Assembly (NCBI GenBank): GCA_946539555.1
Contig: CAMNHN010000006.1
Coordinates: 1 to 32,456 of the forward strand
Source of the DNA: an uncultured Mollicutes bacterium
GTDB lineage: Bacteria > Bacillota_I > Bacilli_A > RFN20 > CAG-826
Direction: 5' to 3'
Length of the DNA stretch: 32,456 nt
Positions within the stretch are counted from its first letter, which is position 1; every line of letters starts with the position of its first letter. A program made the translations under genes and the position numbers. Shown one piece after another: positions 25,766 through 32,456 of the stretch. The notes below the pieces were generated by a model. The model did no database searches. It saw only the letters and a list, made by a program, of their open reading frames with translations, and was not told where the DNA came from.

Positions 25766-26482
25766 ATGCAAAGATATTTTGCCACTTATGACAAATTTAA
25801 AAATATCATCATCAATGACGATGATATTTTTCATATTAAAAAAGTGATGAGAATGAAGATAAACGAATGTTTTGAACTAAATATTGACGGCGATATTTGT
25901 CTTTGCAAAATAACTTCATTAAATCCATTTGAATATGAAATTTTATCTAAAAAAGACGAAAACCATGAATTGAATGGCTATATAAGACTTTTATATTGTC
26001 TTCCTAAAGGCGAAAAAACTGATTTGGTTATTCAAAAAGCGGTTGAACTTGGGGTTAATGAAATTGTTTTAATAAATAGCACTAGATCAATTGCAAAAAT
26101 TACAAAAGAAAACAAAGATAAAAAGATTGAACGTTTTAACAAAATTATTAAAGAAGCTAGCGAACAATCAAAACGTACAAAATTAACTAAATTAGAAGAT
26201 GTTATTTCTTTCAAAGAAATTGTAAATTATAAAGCAGATATTTCTCTTATTGCCTATGAGAATTCAACGAATACATTGTGTGATTTAAATCACGTTTTGA
26301 ATCAAGTTTCTGGTAAGTCAGTTAACGTAATTATTGGTGCTGAAGGCGGCTTAACTAAAGAAGAGGTAGAATTGGCTTTAAACGATGGTTATCAAGAAAT
26401 TACATTAGGAAAAAGAATTTTGAGAAGTGAAACAGCATGTTTTTATATTCTCTCATTATTATCATTTTTTATGGACAAATAA
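25766..26482 (+). CDS. rsmE: 16S rRNA m3U1498 methyltransferase
   Basis: RsmE methylates U1498 of 16S rRNA. The 238-residue protein has an N-terminal PUA-like domain (MQRYFATYDKFKNI through about 70) and a C-terminal SPOUT knot. Diagnostic segments are KAVELGVNEIVLINSTRSIAK, KEASEQSKR, VIIGAEGGLTKEEVE and ITLGKRILRSETACFYILSLL. The usual GPEGG is GAEGG and EQSGR is EQSKR, mild departures. It follows the TM2 gene by 2 bases without a clear Shine-Dalgarno. Confidence 0.95.
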   Translation: MQRYFATYDKFKNIIINDDDIFHIKKVMRMKINECFELNIDGDICLCKITSLNPFEYEILSKKDENHELNGYIRLLYCLPKGEKTDLVIQKAVELGVNEIVLINSTRSIAKITKENKDKKIERFNKIIKEASEQSKRTKLTKLEDVISFKEIVNYKADISLIAYENSTNTLCDLNHVLNQVSGKSVNVIIGAEGGLTKEEVELALNDGYQEITLGKRILRSETACFYILSLLSFFMDK

Positions 26483-26484
26483 TT

Positions 26485-27252
26485 ATGGGTCAAATTTTCA
26501 AAATTTTAGAAAAATATAAAAATAAAAATTTCTTAAAAAAATCTGAAGAATTTAAATTCTTTAATAAATTTAAAGGTTTATTAAAAATTAATTCTAATTT
26601 TTTTGATTATTTAGAAATTGATAATGATTTTGACATTATTAAAGCAAATGTTGTTATCAGATCGATAATAAATAAGGAAGAACTTGATAAAGTGTTTGAA
26701 AAAACACTAATTGATGATCAAAATACTCCTGACTCAGAAGAATTTTCTACTCATTATAATGAATGTATTAAGGATTTAATGTATATAAACGTTGAAGATG
26801 CAAAAATATACATCCCATTTTTTAACACTCAAACGAATTTGGTTTATTATAAAAATTTCAACAAGATGAAAGAATATCCTTATTTACAATTGAGAAAAAA
26901 TTATGATTCATTTATTGTTAATCCTTTTCAAACCTATAATCTCGATTTATTTGATTCAAAATTTGTAAATTTAACAAAATTAGCTGAAAATGATACATGT
27001 GCAGCTTATTTAAGCGAAGAACTTAATGAAATTCTTATAATTAACAATCAAGGCTCTGTTGATAACATCATCTATTTATTTGATAAATTTATAAAATCAC
27101 CTAATAGACGCAACTTAAAAGAAAGGGCAACCCCATTAGTAGAAGCGTATTTAAATAACGAAATGAACGATTTTATCAATATTCTTTATAAGAATAATTT
27201 CATTAGTTATCTGATTTTTAGTAAAATTTGTAAAGCAAAAGGTATTCTATGA
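26485..27252 (+). CDS. Protein of unknown function, weak SseB-like pattern
   Basis: The 255-residue soluble protein is rich in Asn, Lys, Phe and Asp. I do not recognise it firmly. Residues about 105-160 (AKIYIPFFNTQTNLVYYKNF, later DSFIVNPF) recall the SseB domain pattern of a strand, a helix and an NPF/NPW turn. The frame is open from 26437, but that start lies inside rsmE, adds a hydrophobic stretch that is just the other frame of rsmE, and has no Shine-Dalgarno. ATG 26485, 2 bases after the rsmE stop, is preferred. Its last 4 bases overlap mtaB (ATGA). It is probably co-transcribed with rsmE and mtaB. No function is claimed. Confidence 0.75.
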   Translation: MGQIFKILEKYKNKNFLKKSEEFKFFNKFKGLLKINSNFFDYLEIDNDFDIIKANVVIRSIINKEELDKVFEKTLIDDQNTPDSEEFSTHYNECIKDLMYINVEDAKIYIPFFNTQTNLVYYKNFNKMKEYPYLQLRKNYDSFIVNPFQTYNLDLFDSKFVNLTKLAENDTCAAYLSEELNEILIINNQGSVDNIIYLFDKFIKSPNRRNLKERATPLVEAYLNNEMNDFINILYKNNFISYLIFSKICKAKGIL

Positions 27253-28541
27253 CTTTTTTAATCGAATTTCTAGGCTGCAAGGTCAATAGTTACGAAGTAG
27301 AAGCATTAGCAAATGCCTTTTTTAAGCAAGGATATGAATTATTCGACGAAAATAAACATAATGCACCAGATGTAATTGTTATAAATACGTGTGCTGTAAC
27401 TCAAACTAGTGTTACGAAAGATAAAAAATTGATTAAAAGATATAGAAAACAATATCCAAACGCTATTTTAGTTGTTATGGGTTGCTATTCTCAATATAAA
27501 TACGATTACGTTGCAAGCGAATTAGGAGCAAATATTGTTTTAGGTACAAGTAATAGGACAAAAATAATCGATTATATTCACGAATTTTTAGCAAATAGAA
27601 AAACAATAATCATTCATGAAGATAATTCTAAAGATAGAAATTACGAAAGAATAAGCATAACAAAATATATTTCTAACACACGTGCTTATGTGAAAATTCA
27701 AGATGGTTGTGATAATTTTTGCTCATATTGCCTTATACCTTATATAAGAGGACGTTCAAGAAGTAGATTACCTGAAGACATACTTTCTGAGATTAATGAT
27801 TTATTAAATAACGGATATAAAGAGATTGTCTTAACTGGTGTTGATATGGCAAGTTATGGCTTAGATTTTGCTTCTAAAATTACTTTAAGCGACCTTCTAG
27901 AGATGATTTTAGAAAGATTTGATAATTTATATCGATTAAGGATTTCTTCGCTAGAAACGAGCTTAATAGATGATAAATTCTTAAGCCTATTAGAAAGATT
28001 TGATAATTTTGCTAATCATTTACATATACCATTACAAAGCGGATCCAAAAAAATTATCAAATTAATGAATAGAAAATATGATGTTCCAGCTTTCATAAAT
28101 AAAGTTGCAGCTATTAGAAAAATTAGACCAGATATTTCGATAACAACCGATGTTATTGTTGGTTTTCCTGGCGAAAGTGAAGAAGACTTTCTTGAAAGCT
28201 ATAACACATGTAAAGAAATTAAATTTTCTAAAATACACGTATTTCCATTTTCGCCAAGAGAAGGTACTTTAGCTTATAAAATGGTTAATCAAGTAGATGG
28301 AAAAACTAAAAAAGATAGAGTTCATCGTTTATTAGAACTTTCTTCAAAGATGGAAGAAGAATATTACAATATGTTTTACGGAAAAAATATTGAATTCCTA
28401 TTTGAAGAATATGATGAAAAGATTCACGCTTATAAAGGTCACTCATCAAATTATTTAGAAGCTTTTTGTTCGTCAAACGACAATCTAAAAAATGAGTGCC
28501 GAAATATTGTATTTTCTAAAGAAAATTGTATTAAAATTTGA
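27249..28541 (+). CDS. mtaB: tRNA t6A37 C2-methylthiotransferase
   Basis: MtaB (YqeV) converts t6A37 to ms2t6A37 in ANN-decoding tRNAs. The 430-residue radical SAM enzyme has the N-terminal methylthiotransferase domain with three cluster cysteines (FLGCKVNSYE, INTCAVT, VMGCYSQ), the radical SAM motif GCDNFCSYCLIPYIRGRSRSR, the segments TGVDMASYG, HIPLQSGS and TTDVIVGFPGESEEDF, and a short C-terminal TRAM-like part. The RGRSRSR context marks MtaB rather than MiaB or RimO. It overlaps the preceding gene by 4 bases. Neighbour order rsmE-mtaB is conserved in Bacillus. Confidence 0.95.
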   Translation: MTFLIEFLGCKVNSYEVEALANAFFKQGYELFDENKHNAPDVIVINTCAVTQTSVTKDKKLIKRYRKQYPNAILVVMGCYSQYKYDYVASELGANIVLGTSNRTKIIDYIHEFLANRKTIIIHEDNSKDRNYERISITKYISNTRAYVKIQDGCDNFCSYCLIPYIRGRSRSRLPEDILSEINDLLNNGYKEIVLTGVDMASYGLDFASKITLSDLLEMILERFDNLYRLRISSLETSLIDDKFLSLLERFDNFANHLHIPLQSGSKKIIKLMNRKYDVPAFINKVAAIRKIRPDISITTDVIVGFPGESEEDFLESYNTCKEIKFSKIHVFPFSPREGTLAYKMVNQVDGKTKKDRVHRLLELSSKMEEEYYNMFYGKNIEFLFEEYDEKIHAYKGHSSNYLEAFCSSNDNLKNECRNIVFSKENCIKI

Positions 28542-28612
28542 CAATGTCAAAAAATTATTTAATCGATTGTTATCGTATTATTTAAAATATTTTAGAAAAT
28601 ATCAAAAAAATA

Positions 28613-28641
28613 TTGCATTGGATAATTCATGCGAGTATAAT
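28613..28641 (+). promoter_or_regulatory. Promoter of rpmF
   Basis: -35 TTGCAT (28613-28618), 17-bp spacer, -10 TATAAT (28636-28641). The start is expected near 28648, followed by TAGGAG and the rpmF ATG. Confidence 0.82.
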
Positions 28642-28663
28642 ATTCAATTGTTAGGAGATTATT

Positions 28664-28837
28664 ATGGCTGTACCTTATAGAAGAACTAGTAAAACAACAA
28701 AAAGAATGAGAAGAACTCATTTTAAATTATCAGTCAATGGTGCAAGCGTTTGCCAACACTGTGGAGCATTAGTTAAAGCCCACACAGTTTGCCCAAAATG
28801 CGGTTACTACGACGGTAAACAAGTTGTTAAGAAATAA
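28664..28837 (+). CDS. rpmF: 50S ribosomal protein L32
   Basis: L32 is a small ribosomal protein with a zinc ribbon. The 57-residue product begins [19 protein letters not shown] and carries two CxxC pairs (CQHC at 30-33 and CPKC at 43-46), so it is the zinc-binding form. TAGGAG (28652-28657) lies 6 bases before the ATG. It has its own promoter and terminator. The yceD gene that often precedes rpmF is absent. Confidence 0.97.
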   Translation: MAVPYRRTSKTTKRMRRTHFKLSVNGASVCQHCGALVKAHTVCPKCGYYDGKQVVKK

Positions 28838-28863
28838 ATCACGCTTTAACTGCGTGATTTTTT
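28837..28863 (+). terminator. Rho-independent terminator of rpmF
   Basis: AATCACGC (28837-28844) pairs with GCGTGATT (28852-28859) around a 7-nt loop, followed by T4 (28860-28863). It starts on the last base of the rpmF stop. Confidence 0.88.
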
Positions 28864-28888
28864 ACTTTTTAGATCACAATTTACGTTT

Positions 28889-28947
28889 AAGTAATTTTAT
28901 AGTAGATATTTAGTAGATTTTTAGTATAAATTTAGTAGGATGTAGTA
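28889..28947 (+). repeat. Phased TAGTA array running into the deoC start
   Basis: TAGTA starts at 28900, 28911, 28922, 28933 and 28943, with a degenerate unit AAGTA at 28889. Spacing is 11, 11, 11, 11 and 10 bp, one helical turn. The spacers are A/T-rich, with TAGTAG as the frequent core. The only -10-like sequence (TATAAA, 28925-28930) and the Shine-Dalgarno AGGAT (28937-28941) lie inside the array, so whatever binds it should affect deoC initiation. Same unit as the arrays near 4168 and 17492. Confidence 0.85.
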
Positions 28948-29582
28948 TGAAATATAATAAATTAATAGATAACACTTTATTAAAAGCTGATGCAACTAAG
29001 CAAGAAATCCTTGCTCTTTGTGAAGAAAGTAAACAATACGATTTTAAATCTGTTTGTATCAATCCATGTTTTATTCCTTTAGCAAAAAAAGCATTAGAAG
29101 GATCTGACGTCTTAGTTTGCACAGTTATCGGCTTCCCTCTTGGAAGCATGACTACAGAAGCAAAAGTTTTCGAAGCAAAAGATGCCATCGAAAAAGGAGC
29201 TGATGAAGTCGATATGGTTATAAACGTTTCTGCTTTAAAAGATGGAAATGATGAATATGTTTATAATGAAATCAAAGAAATTAAAAAAGCATGTGGAGAT
29301 CATACTTTAAAAGTAATTATTGAAACTTGCTTATTAACAGATGAAGAAAAAGTAAAAGCTTGTACATTAGCTAAAAAAGCAGGTGCAAACTTTGTTAAAA
29401 CAAGCACTGGATTCTCAAAATGGGGCGCAAAGGTTGAAGATGTAGCTTTAATGAGAAAAACGGTTGGAAATGATATGGGTGTTAAGGCATCTGGTGGTGT
29501 TAGAACCCATCAAGATTTATTAGATATGGTTGAAGCTGGAGCTTCAAGAATTGGAACCAGTAAAGGTTCTGCATTGATGTAA
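28947..29582 (+). CDS. deoC: Deoxyribose-phosphate aldolase
   Basis: DeoC cleaves 2-deoxyribose 5-phosphate to acetaldehyde and glyceraldehyde 3-phosphate in deoxynucleoside catabolism. The 211-residue TIM-barrel enzyme shows [36 protein letters not shown], the Schiff-base lysine K151 in FVKTSTGF and the second active-site lysine K180 in VKASGGVRT. It ends [11 protein letters not shown], slightly short of some homologues. AGGAT gives a modest Shine-Dalgarno. A TAGTA array covers its promoter region. It is flanked by ribosomal protein genes, not by other nucleoside genes; cdd is 2 kb downstream. Confidence 0.97.
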   Translation: MKYNKLIDNTLLKADATKQEILALCEESKQYDFKSVCINPCFIPLAKKALEGSDVLVCTVIGFPLGSMTTEAKVFEAKDAIEKGADEVDMVINVSALKDGNDEYVYNEIKEIKKACGDHTLKVIIETCLLTDEEKVKACTLAKKAGANFVKTSTGFSKWGAKVEDVALMRKTVGNDMGVKASGGVRTHQDLLDMVEAGASRIGTSKGSALM

Positions 29583-29589
29583 TTTTTGC

Positions 29590-29618
29590 TTGAAACACAT
29601 TTGATATTATATTAATAT
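29590..29618 (+). promoter_or_regulatory. Probable promoter of rpsU
   Basis: -35 TTGAAA (29590-29595), 17-bp spacer, -10 TAATAT (29613-29618). A small hairpin TTCG-GTA-CGAA (29621-29631) follows in the leader before the strong Shine-Dalgarno. Confidence 0.55.
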
Positions 29619-29650
29619 TATTCGGTACGAAAGAATGGAGGTGAGTTGAA

Positions 29651-29824
29651 ATGTCTAAAGTAGTCGTTAGAGAAGGCGAAAGTCTTGATGAAGCTTTAAG
29701 AAGATTTAAAAGACAAGTCAATAAAGCTGGAACCATTCAAGAATGCAGAAGAAGAGAAGAATTCTTAAAGAAAAATCTCAAAAGAAAACTTAAAAGCGAA
29801 AACGCTAGAAAGAAATACAGATAG
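29651..29824 (+). CDS. rpsU: 30S ribosomal protein S21
   Basis: S21 is a very basic small-subunit protein at the mRNA exit platform. The 57-residue product reads [20 protein letters not shown], then [17 protein letters not shown], the standard S21 pattern. GGAGGTGA (29637-29644), nearly full complementarity to the 16S rRNA 3' end, precedes the ATG, so that end is conventional in this organism. A terminator follows immediately. In Bacillus rpsU follows mtaB (yqeV); here rpmF and deoC lie between. Confidence 0.97.
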   Translation: MSKVVVREGESLDEALRRFKRQVNKAGTIQECRRREEFLKKNLKRKLKSENARKKYR

Positions 29825-29828
29825 AAAG

Positions 29829-29850
29829 ATCGTCGCAAGACGATTTTTTT
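29829..29850 (+). terminator. Rho-independent terminator of rpsU
   Basis: ATCGTC (29829-29834) pairs with GACGAT (29839-29844) around a GCAA tetraloop, followed by T6 to 29850. Confidence 0.9.
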
Positions 29851-29870
29851 ATTACATTTTAAAAATTTTC

Positions 29871-29919
29871 CGGAAGAAATGGCATGTTGGACGCGTCATA
29901 TTTAGTGAAAGGAGTTTTT
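29871..29919 (+). promoter_or_regulatory. Upstream element of the C39 gene, shared with comEA
   Basis: CGGAAGAA (29871-29878), 20 bases, then TATTTAGTGAAAGGAGTTTTT split as TATT and the 17 following bases up to the ATG at 29920. The comEA upstream region has the same blocks and spacing. Between them here is an 8-bp palindrome GACGCGTC (29890-29897), unusual in AT-rich DNA and a possible operator; comEA lacks it. No known promoter consensus fits well. Confidence 0.45.
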
Positions 29920-31119
29920 ATGGATTATTTCGTAAGACAGCTTGGAACTAAAGATTGTGCGTTTGCATGTTTAAAAATGCTTTTAGCAAACGTTTACAAA
30001 TCAAGAAAATTTTTGTATTACCCTCAAGATGATACTGAAACATCTTATTCTTTAGGGGAAATAATTAAAAAAGCAGATGAGGAAGGTGTTGTATTAGCAG
30101 CCTATCGTTATAACAATCGAGATTTGATTTTCGATGAACTCGTTTATCCTGTGTTAATCACTTTAAAACAAGAGAGAAAATTGCACATGGTTATGGTAAA
30201 AAAGGCTAAAAACTTAAAAATTAAAGTCTTTGATCCTGCAATTGGAATTTATTGGATATCAAAAGAAGATTTATTTGAAATTTGGAATGGTGAGATAATA
30301 CAAGTATTACAGGTTAAAAAATCAGAATTTAAGCCAAAAATCAAAAACCCAATACCTTTAAAAATAAGAATTCCAATTTTTGCATTTCAGATTTTAAGTT
30401 CATTATTCTTAATGGCTGGATTGTTCTTCGTTAATAAAGAATTTAATTTTTATATTCCATTATTTTTACTTGTAGGTTTTGCTATATGCGAATTTGTTTA
30501 TAAGCGATTATTAATTAGCGGAATGAAATTCTTTGATAAAACTATTTTAGAGCATGCTTTTAATGGGAATAATAGTGGGTTTAAAGAAAAATATTTGAAA
30601 ATGAATTATTTTAAAACGTTGGTATTAGGAAGACCAATTCAGATAATAAATTCGATATTAATCATTGTTTTTGGTGTTTTCATTTTAAGTATTAATGGGT
30701 ATTTAAACATTATCAATATTGCTTTAATTTCTTCATTTACAGTTTTACTAGATTTCTTAGAACTTAAGATTTTTGACGCAAGAAAAAGAAATATTGAATA
30801 TTCTGAAAATAATATTTTTGAAAACGGAACATATGTTGGTCAAAACTTTATCAGCGGCATAAGTAAAGTGCAAAAACAGGCATATGATTTAGTAGGCTTT
30901 AAAAATTTTAAGAAATATTTCATCATTTTCTTAACAGCATGTGTATGTTTAATTTATTGTGCTTTTACAAATGAAATTAGTTTAAATTTCTTATTGTTCC
31001 ATGCAGTATTTTATTATTATATTTCAGATAATGTTTCTAAATTAACTGATTTATATTTGAAAATTCCTGAATATACTGCATTTACATGTTTATATAGACA
31101 TTATTGCAACATTTATTAA
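29920..31119 (+). CDS. C39-family cysteine peptidase/membrane protein lacking an ATPase domain
   Basis: The 399-residue protein has an N-terminal C39 peptidase domain (1-130), the type that removes double-glycine leaders in bacteriocin and competence-peptide exporters. Oxyanion Q7, catalytic C13 (QLGTKDCAFACLKM), H89 (RKLHMVMV) and D105 (VFDPAIG) are all present, so the protease looks active. About six membrane helices follow (151-382), as in an ABC exporter. The protein then stops at a TAA with no nucleotide-binding domain, and only 96 bases remain before ybeY, so no ATPase is encoded beside it. Start 29920 has AAAGGAG 5 bases upstream; the earlier in-frame ATG at 29884 lies in the regulatory region. 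The substrate is unknown. The upstream element shared with comEA hints at a competence link. Confidence 0.8.
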   Translation: MDYFVRQLGTKDCAFACLKMLLANVYKSRKFLYYPQDDTETSYSLGEIIKKADEEGVVLAAYRYNNRDLIFDELVYPVLITLKQERKLHMVMVKKAKNLKIKVFDPAIGIYWISKEDLFEIWNGEIIQVLQVKKSEFKPKIKNPIPLKIRIPIFAFQILSSLFLMAGLFFVNKEFNFYIPLFLLVGFAICEFVYKRLLISGMKFFDKTILEHAFNGNNSGFKEKYLKMNYFKTLVLGRPIQIINSILIIVFGVFILSINGYLNIINIALISSFTVLLDFLELKIFDARKRNIEYSENNIFENGTYVGQNFISGISKVQKQAYDLVGFKNFKKYFIIFLTACVCLIYCAFTNEISLNFLLFHAVFYYYISDNVSKLTDLYLKIPEYTAFTCLYRHYCNIY

Positions 31120-31200
31120 TTTTATAATTGCTTCTATTAGTTTTACTTTAAATAAATCTTAAATCGTATTTCATGCTTACTTTAAATATTAATATTTAAA

Positions 31201-31209
31201 TGATAAAAT
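31201..31209 (+). promoter_or_regulatory. Extended -10 of ybeY (leaderless promoter)
   Basis: TGATAAAAT ends 6 bases before the ybeY ATG, so the expected +1 is the A of the start codon. A weak TTTAAA (31181-31186) is 17 bp upstream of the TAAAAT hexamer. Confidence 0.6.
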
Positions 31210-31215
31210 TATCGC

Positions 31216-31665
31216 ATGGAATTAGATTTTAATGTAGAAATTGAGAACGACGTTTCTGAATATGAGCCTCTTTATAACAAATTGATGAAGAAAACTTTAA
31301 ATATGCTTCAATTTTCTGAAAATGCGATAATGAGCGTTACTTTTGTTTCAAAAGAGCAAATTCACAGTATAAATAAAACATATCGAAATATCGATAGACC
31401 AACCGATGTAATTAGTTTTGCTTTTTTAGATGATAAAAGTGAAGTAATAATCGGTGATAATATTCCTATTGATTTAGGTGAAATATATATTTGCTATGAA
31501 GTCGCAGATGAAAATCGTAAAGCATATGATAATTCACTTAAAAGAGAGCTTTCTTTCTTATTTGTTCATGGCTTATTGCATTTATTAGGCTATGATCACA
31601 TGACAAAAGAAGATGAAGAAATTATGTTTCCGCTACAAGAAAAGATTCTTGAAGGAGAACTCTAA
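31216..31665 (+). CDS. ybeY: Endoribonuclease YbeY (rRNA maturation factor)
   Basis: YbeY is a metal-dependent RNase needed for 16S rRNA 3' maturation and ribosome quality control. The 149-residue protein shows NKTYRNIDRPTDVISFAF and the metal-binding signature H118-GLL-H122-LLGYD-H128. It has no Shine-Dalgarno; an extended -10 sits 6 bases before the start. cdd overlaps its stop by one base (TAATG). The order ybeY-cdd-era is that of Bacillus apart from a missing dgkA. Confidence 0.96.
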   Translation: MELDFNVEIENDVSEYEPLYNKLMKKTLNMLQFSENAIMSVTFVSKEQIHSINKTYRNIDRPTDVISFAFLDDKSEVIIGDNIPIDLGEIYICYEVADENRKAYDNSLKRELSFLFVHGLLHLLGYDHMTKEDEEIMFPLQEKILEGEL

Positions 31666-32069
31666 TGACAAAAGAAGAATTAATTAATGAAGCTATTAAA
31701 GCTAGAGCCTATTCATATTCACCTTATTCTAAATTTAAGGTTGGTTCGGCTCTTTTAACAAACAACGAAGAAGTTTATTTAGGTGCAAACATTGAAAATG
31801 CATCTTATCCAGTTACAATGTGCGGAGAAAGAAACGCTATTTATAATGCTTATTGCCATGGAGTTAAAAAAGAAGATATAAAAGCTATTGCAATTGTTGC
31901 TGATACAGAAGAACCATGTTCGCCTTGTGGTGCATGTAGACAAGTTTTATCAGAATTATTACCTGTTGATACGCCTGTTTATTTAGGAAACTTAAAAAGC
32001 AAAATTAAAATTACTACGGTTAAAGAATTGCTTCCTTTTGCTTTCGAACCAAAGGATTTGAACGCATGA
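31665..32069 (+). CDS. cdd: Cytidine deaminase
   Basis: Cdd deaminates cytidine and deoxycytidine in pyrimidine salvage. The 134-residue tetrameric-type enzyme has the substrate loop SKFKVGSALL, NIENASYP, the zinc ligand C53 with catalytic E55 in MCGERNA, and the zinc ligands C88 and C91 in PCSPCGACRQVL. All active-site residues are intact. It overlaps ybeY by one base and era by 4 bases (ATGA). Confidence 0.97.
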   Translation: MTKEELINEAIKARAYSYSPYSKFKVGSALLTNNEEVYLGANIENASYPVTMCGERNAIYNAYCHGVKKEDIKAIAIVADTEEPCSPCGACRQVLSELLPVDTPVYLGNLKSKIKITTVKELLPFAFEPKDLNA

Positions 32070-32456
32070 AAAGCGGATTTGTAGCATTAGTCGGTAGATC
32101 AAATGTAGGAAAATCTACCATATTAAATAAAATTATAGGTAAAAAAATATCGATTGTTACGCCTAAATCTCAAACAACCAGAAATTCTATTCAAGGAATT
32201 TATAATAGTGATGATTGTCAAATTATTTTTGTTGACACACCGGGGATTCATCACAGTGCAAACAAACTGGATAAATTTATGAGCAAGAATGTGAGAAATG
32301 CGGTTGCCACTGCGGATGTTGCACTTTACCTTTTTGATGGAACAAAACCACTTGAAGATGAAGAAAGATAATATATTGAAATGCTTAAAGGTAAGTGTGA
32401 AAATGTTGTTTTGGTGCAAACAAAAGCTGATAAGAAACAACTTGATTTTGACCTTG
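32066..32456 (+). pseudogene. era: GTPase Era, interrupted by an in-frame TAA and cut by the window edge
   Basis: Era is an essential GTPase for 30S assembly that binds 16S rRNA. From ATG 32066 the G domain reads normally: G1 GRSNVGKST, G2 SQTTRNSIQGI, G3 DTPGIH, then LYLFDGTKPLEDEER. Codon 102 is TAA (32369-32371). The same frame then continues with YIEMLKGKCENVVLVQTKADK, which matches the expected Era helix, strand and G4 motif (TKAD for NKxD). One substitution, for example CAA or GAA to TAA, would explain it; no frameshift is needed. Either the sequence has an error here, or the gene is genuinely broken. If real, the product would be a 101-residue fragment lacking G4 and the KH domain. UAA is a normal stop elsewhere in the window, so reassignment is unlikely. 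Confidence 0.82.

Noticed and set aside
26437-26484. Upstream ATG giving the unknown gene a hydrophobic N-terminus like a signal peptide
   Set aside because: The stretch lies inside rsmE coding sequence in another frame; no ribosome site; ATG 26485 directly after the rsmE stop is more plausible.
28492-28680. 62-residue open frame running across the mtaB end into rpmF
   Set aside because: Overlaps mtaB, the rpmF promoter and the rpmF start in another frame; the true gene is the L32 gene at 28664.
28900-28947. TAG-rich array as a DnaA-trio replication-origin element
   Set aside because: DnaA-trios are contiguous triplets next to DnaA boxes; here units are 11 bp apart, occur at three loci, and I saw no DnaA box nearby.
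29871-29900. ECF-type promoter GGAA...CGTC before the C39 gene
   Set aside because: The spacing (18) is slightly long and the comEA copy has no CGTC at the matching position, so the shared element is not explained by it.
32369-32371. Frameshift as the cause of the era interruption
   Set aside because: The homologous sequence continues in the same frame on both sides of the TAA, so a substitution is sufficient.

Overview
The window is one contiguous stretch of a low-GC Bacillota (class Bacilli) chromosome, most likely from the Mollicutes-like side of that class (RF39, Acholeplasmatales or Erysipelotrichales relatives). This rests on three observations: strong AT richness with AAA/TTA/GAA-biased codons; gene order matching Bacillus housekeeping clusters; and UGA used as a stop (fmt, hrcA, mtaB end in TGA) with TGG for Trp. 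The last point excludes the mycoplasma/spiroplasma code. I saw no tRNA, rRNA, CRISPR array, prophage or insertion sequence. The content is core chromosome with a few unusual accessory genes.

Layout. 1-1238: end of tpiA and a Bax-inhibitor-1-like membrane protein. 1231-2508 (minus): rarA, divergent from dtd-mnmA (2558-4146). 4147-4476: a phased TAGTA array, a promoter and an alanine T-box leader, then alaS-ruvX-yrzB (4477-7764). 7832-11954: greA, then comEA-comEC-holA. rpsT (minus) and fmt diverge near 12300; fmt overlaps a nuclease-helicase fusion. lepA (15672-17486) is followed by a Fic-fold protein with a destroyed active-site motif and a small membrane protein. Then comes the classical hemW-hrcA-grpE-dnaK-dnaJ block with two CIRCE operators, a zinc-ribbon/TM2 protein, rsmE, an unrecognised gene and mtaB. 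The right end has rpmF, deoC, rpsU, a C39-peptidase membrane protein without an ATPase domain, and ybeY-cdd-era. era carries an in-frame TAA and runs off the window.

Function. Most genes serve translation and RNA maturation (alaS, fmt, lepA, ribosomal proteins, mnmA, mtaB, rsmE, ybeY, ruvX, dtd), DNA repair and replication (rarA, holA, helicase), DNA uptake (comEA, comEC) and protein folding (HrcA regulon).

Less expected signals: (1) three intergenic arrays of the 5-mer TAGTA repeated every 11 bp, before alaS, the Fic-like gene and deoC; (2) similar two-part sequence in front of comEA and the C39 gene; (3) a set of genes (rarA, dtd, holA, lepA, ybeY) with no Shine-Dalgarno whose -10 box lies 6-10 nt before the start codon, implying leaderless mRNAs; (4) a comEA Shine-Dalgarno buried in the greA terminator hairpin; (5) the degenerate Fic protein; (6) the premature stop in era.
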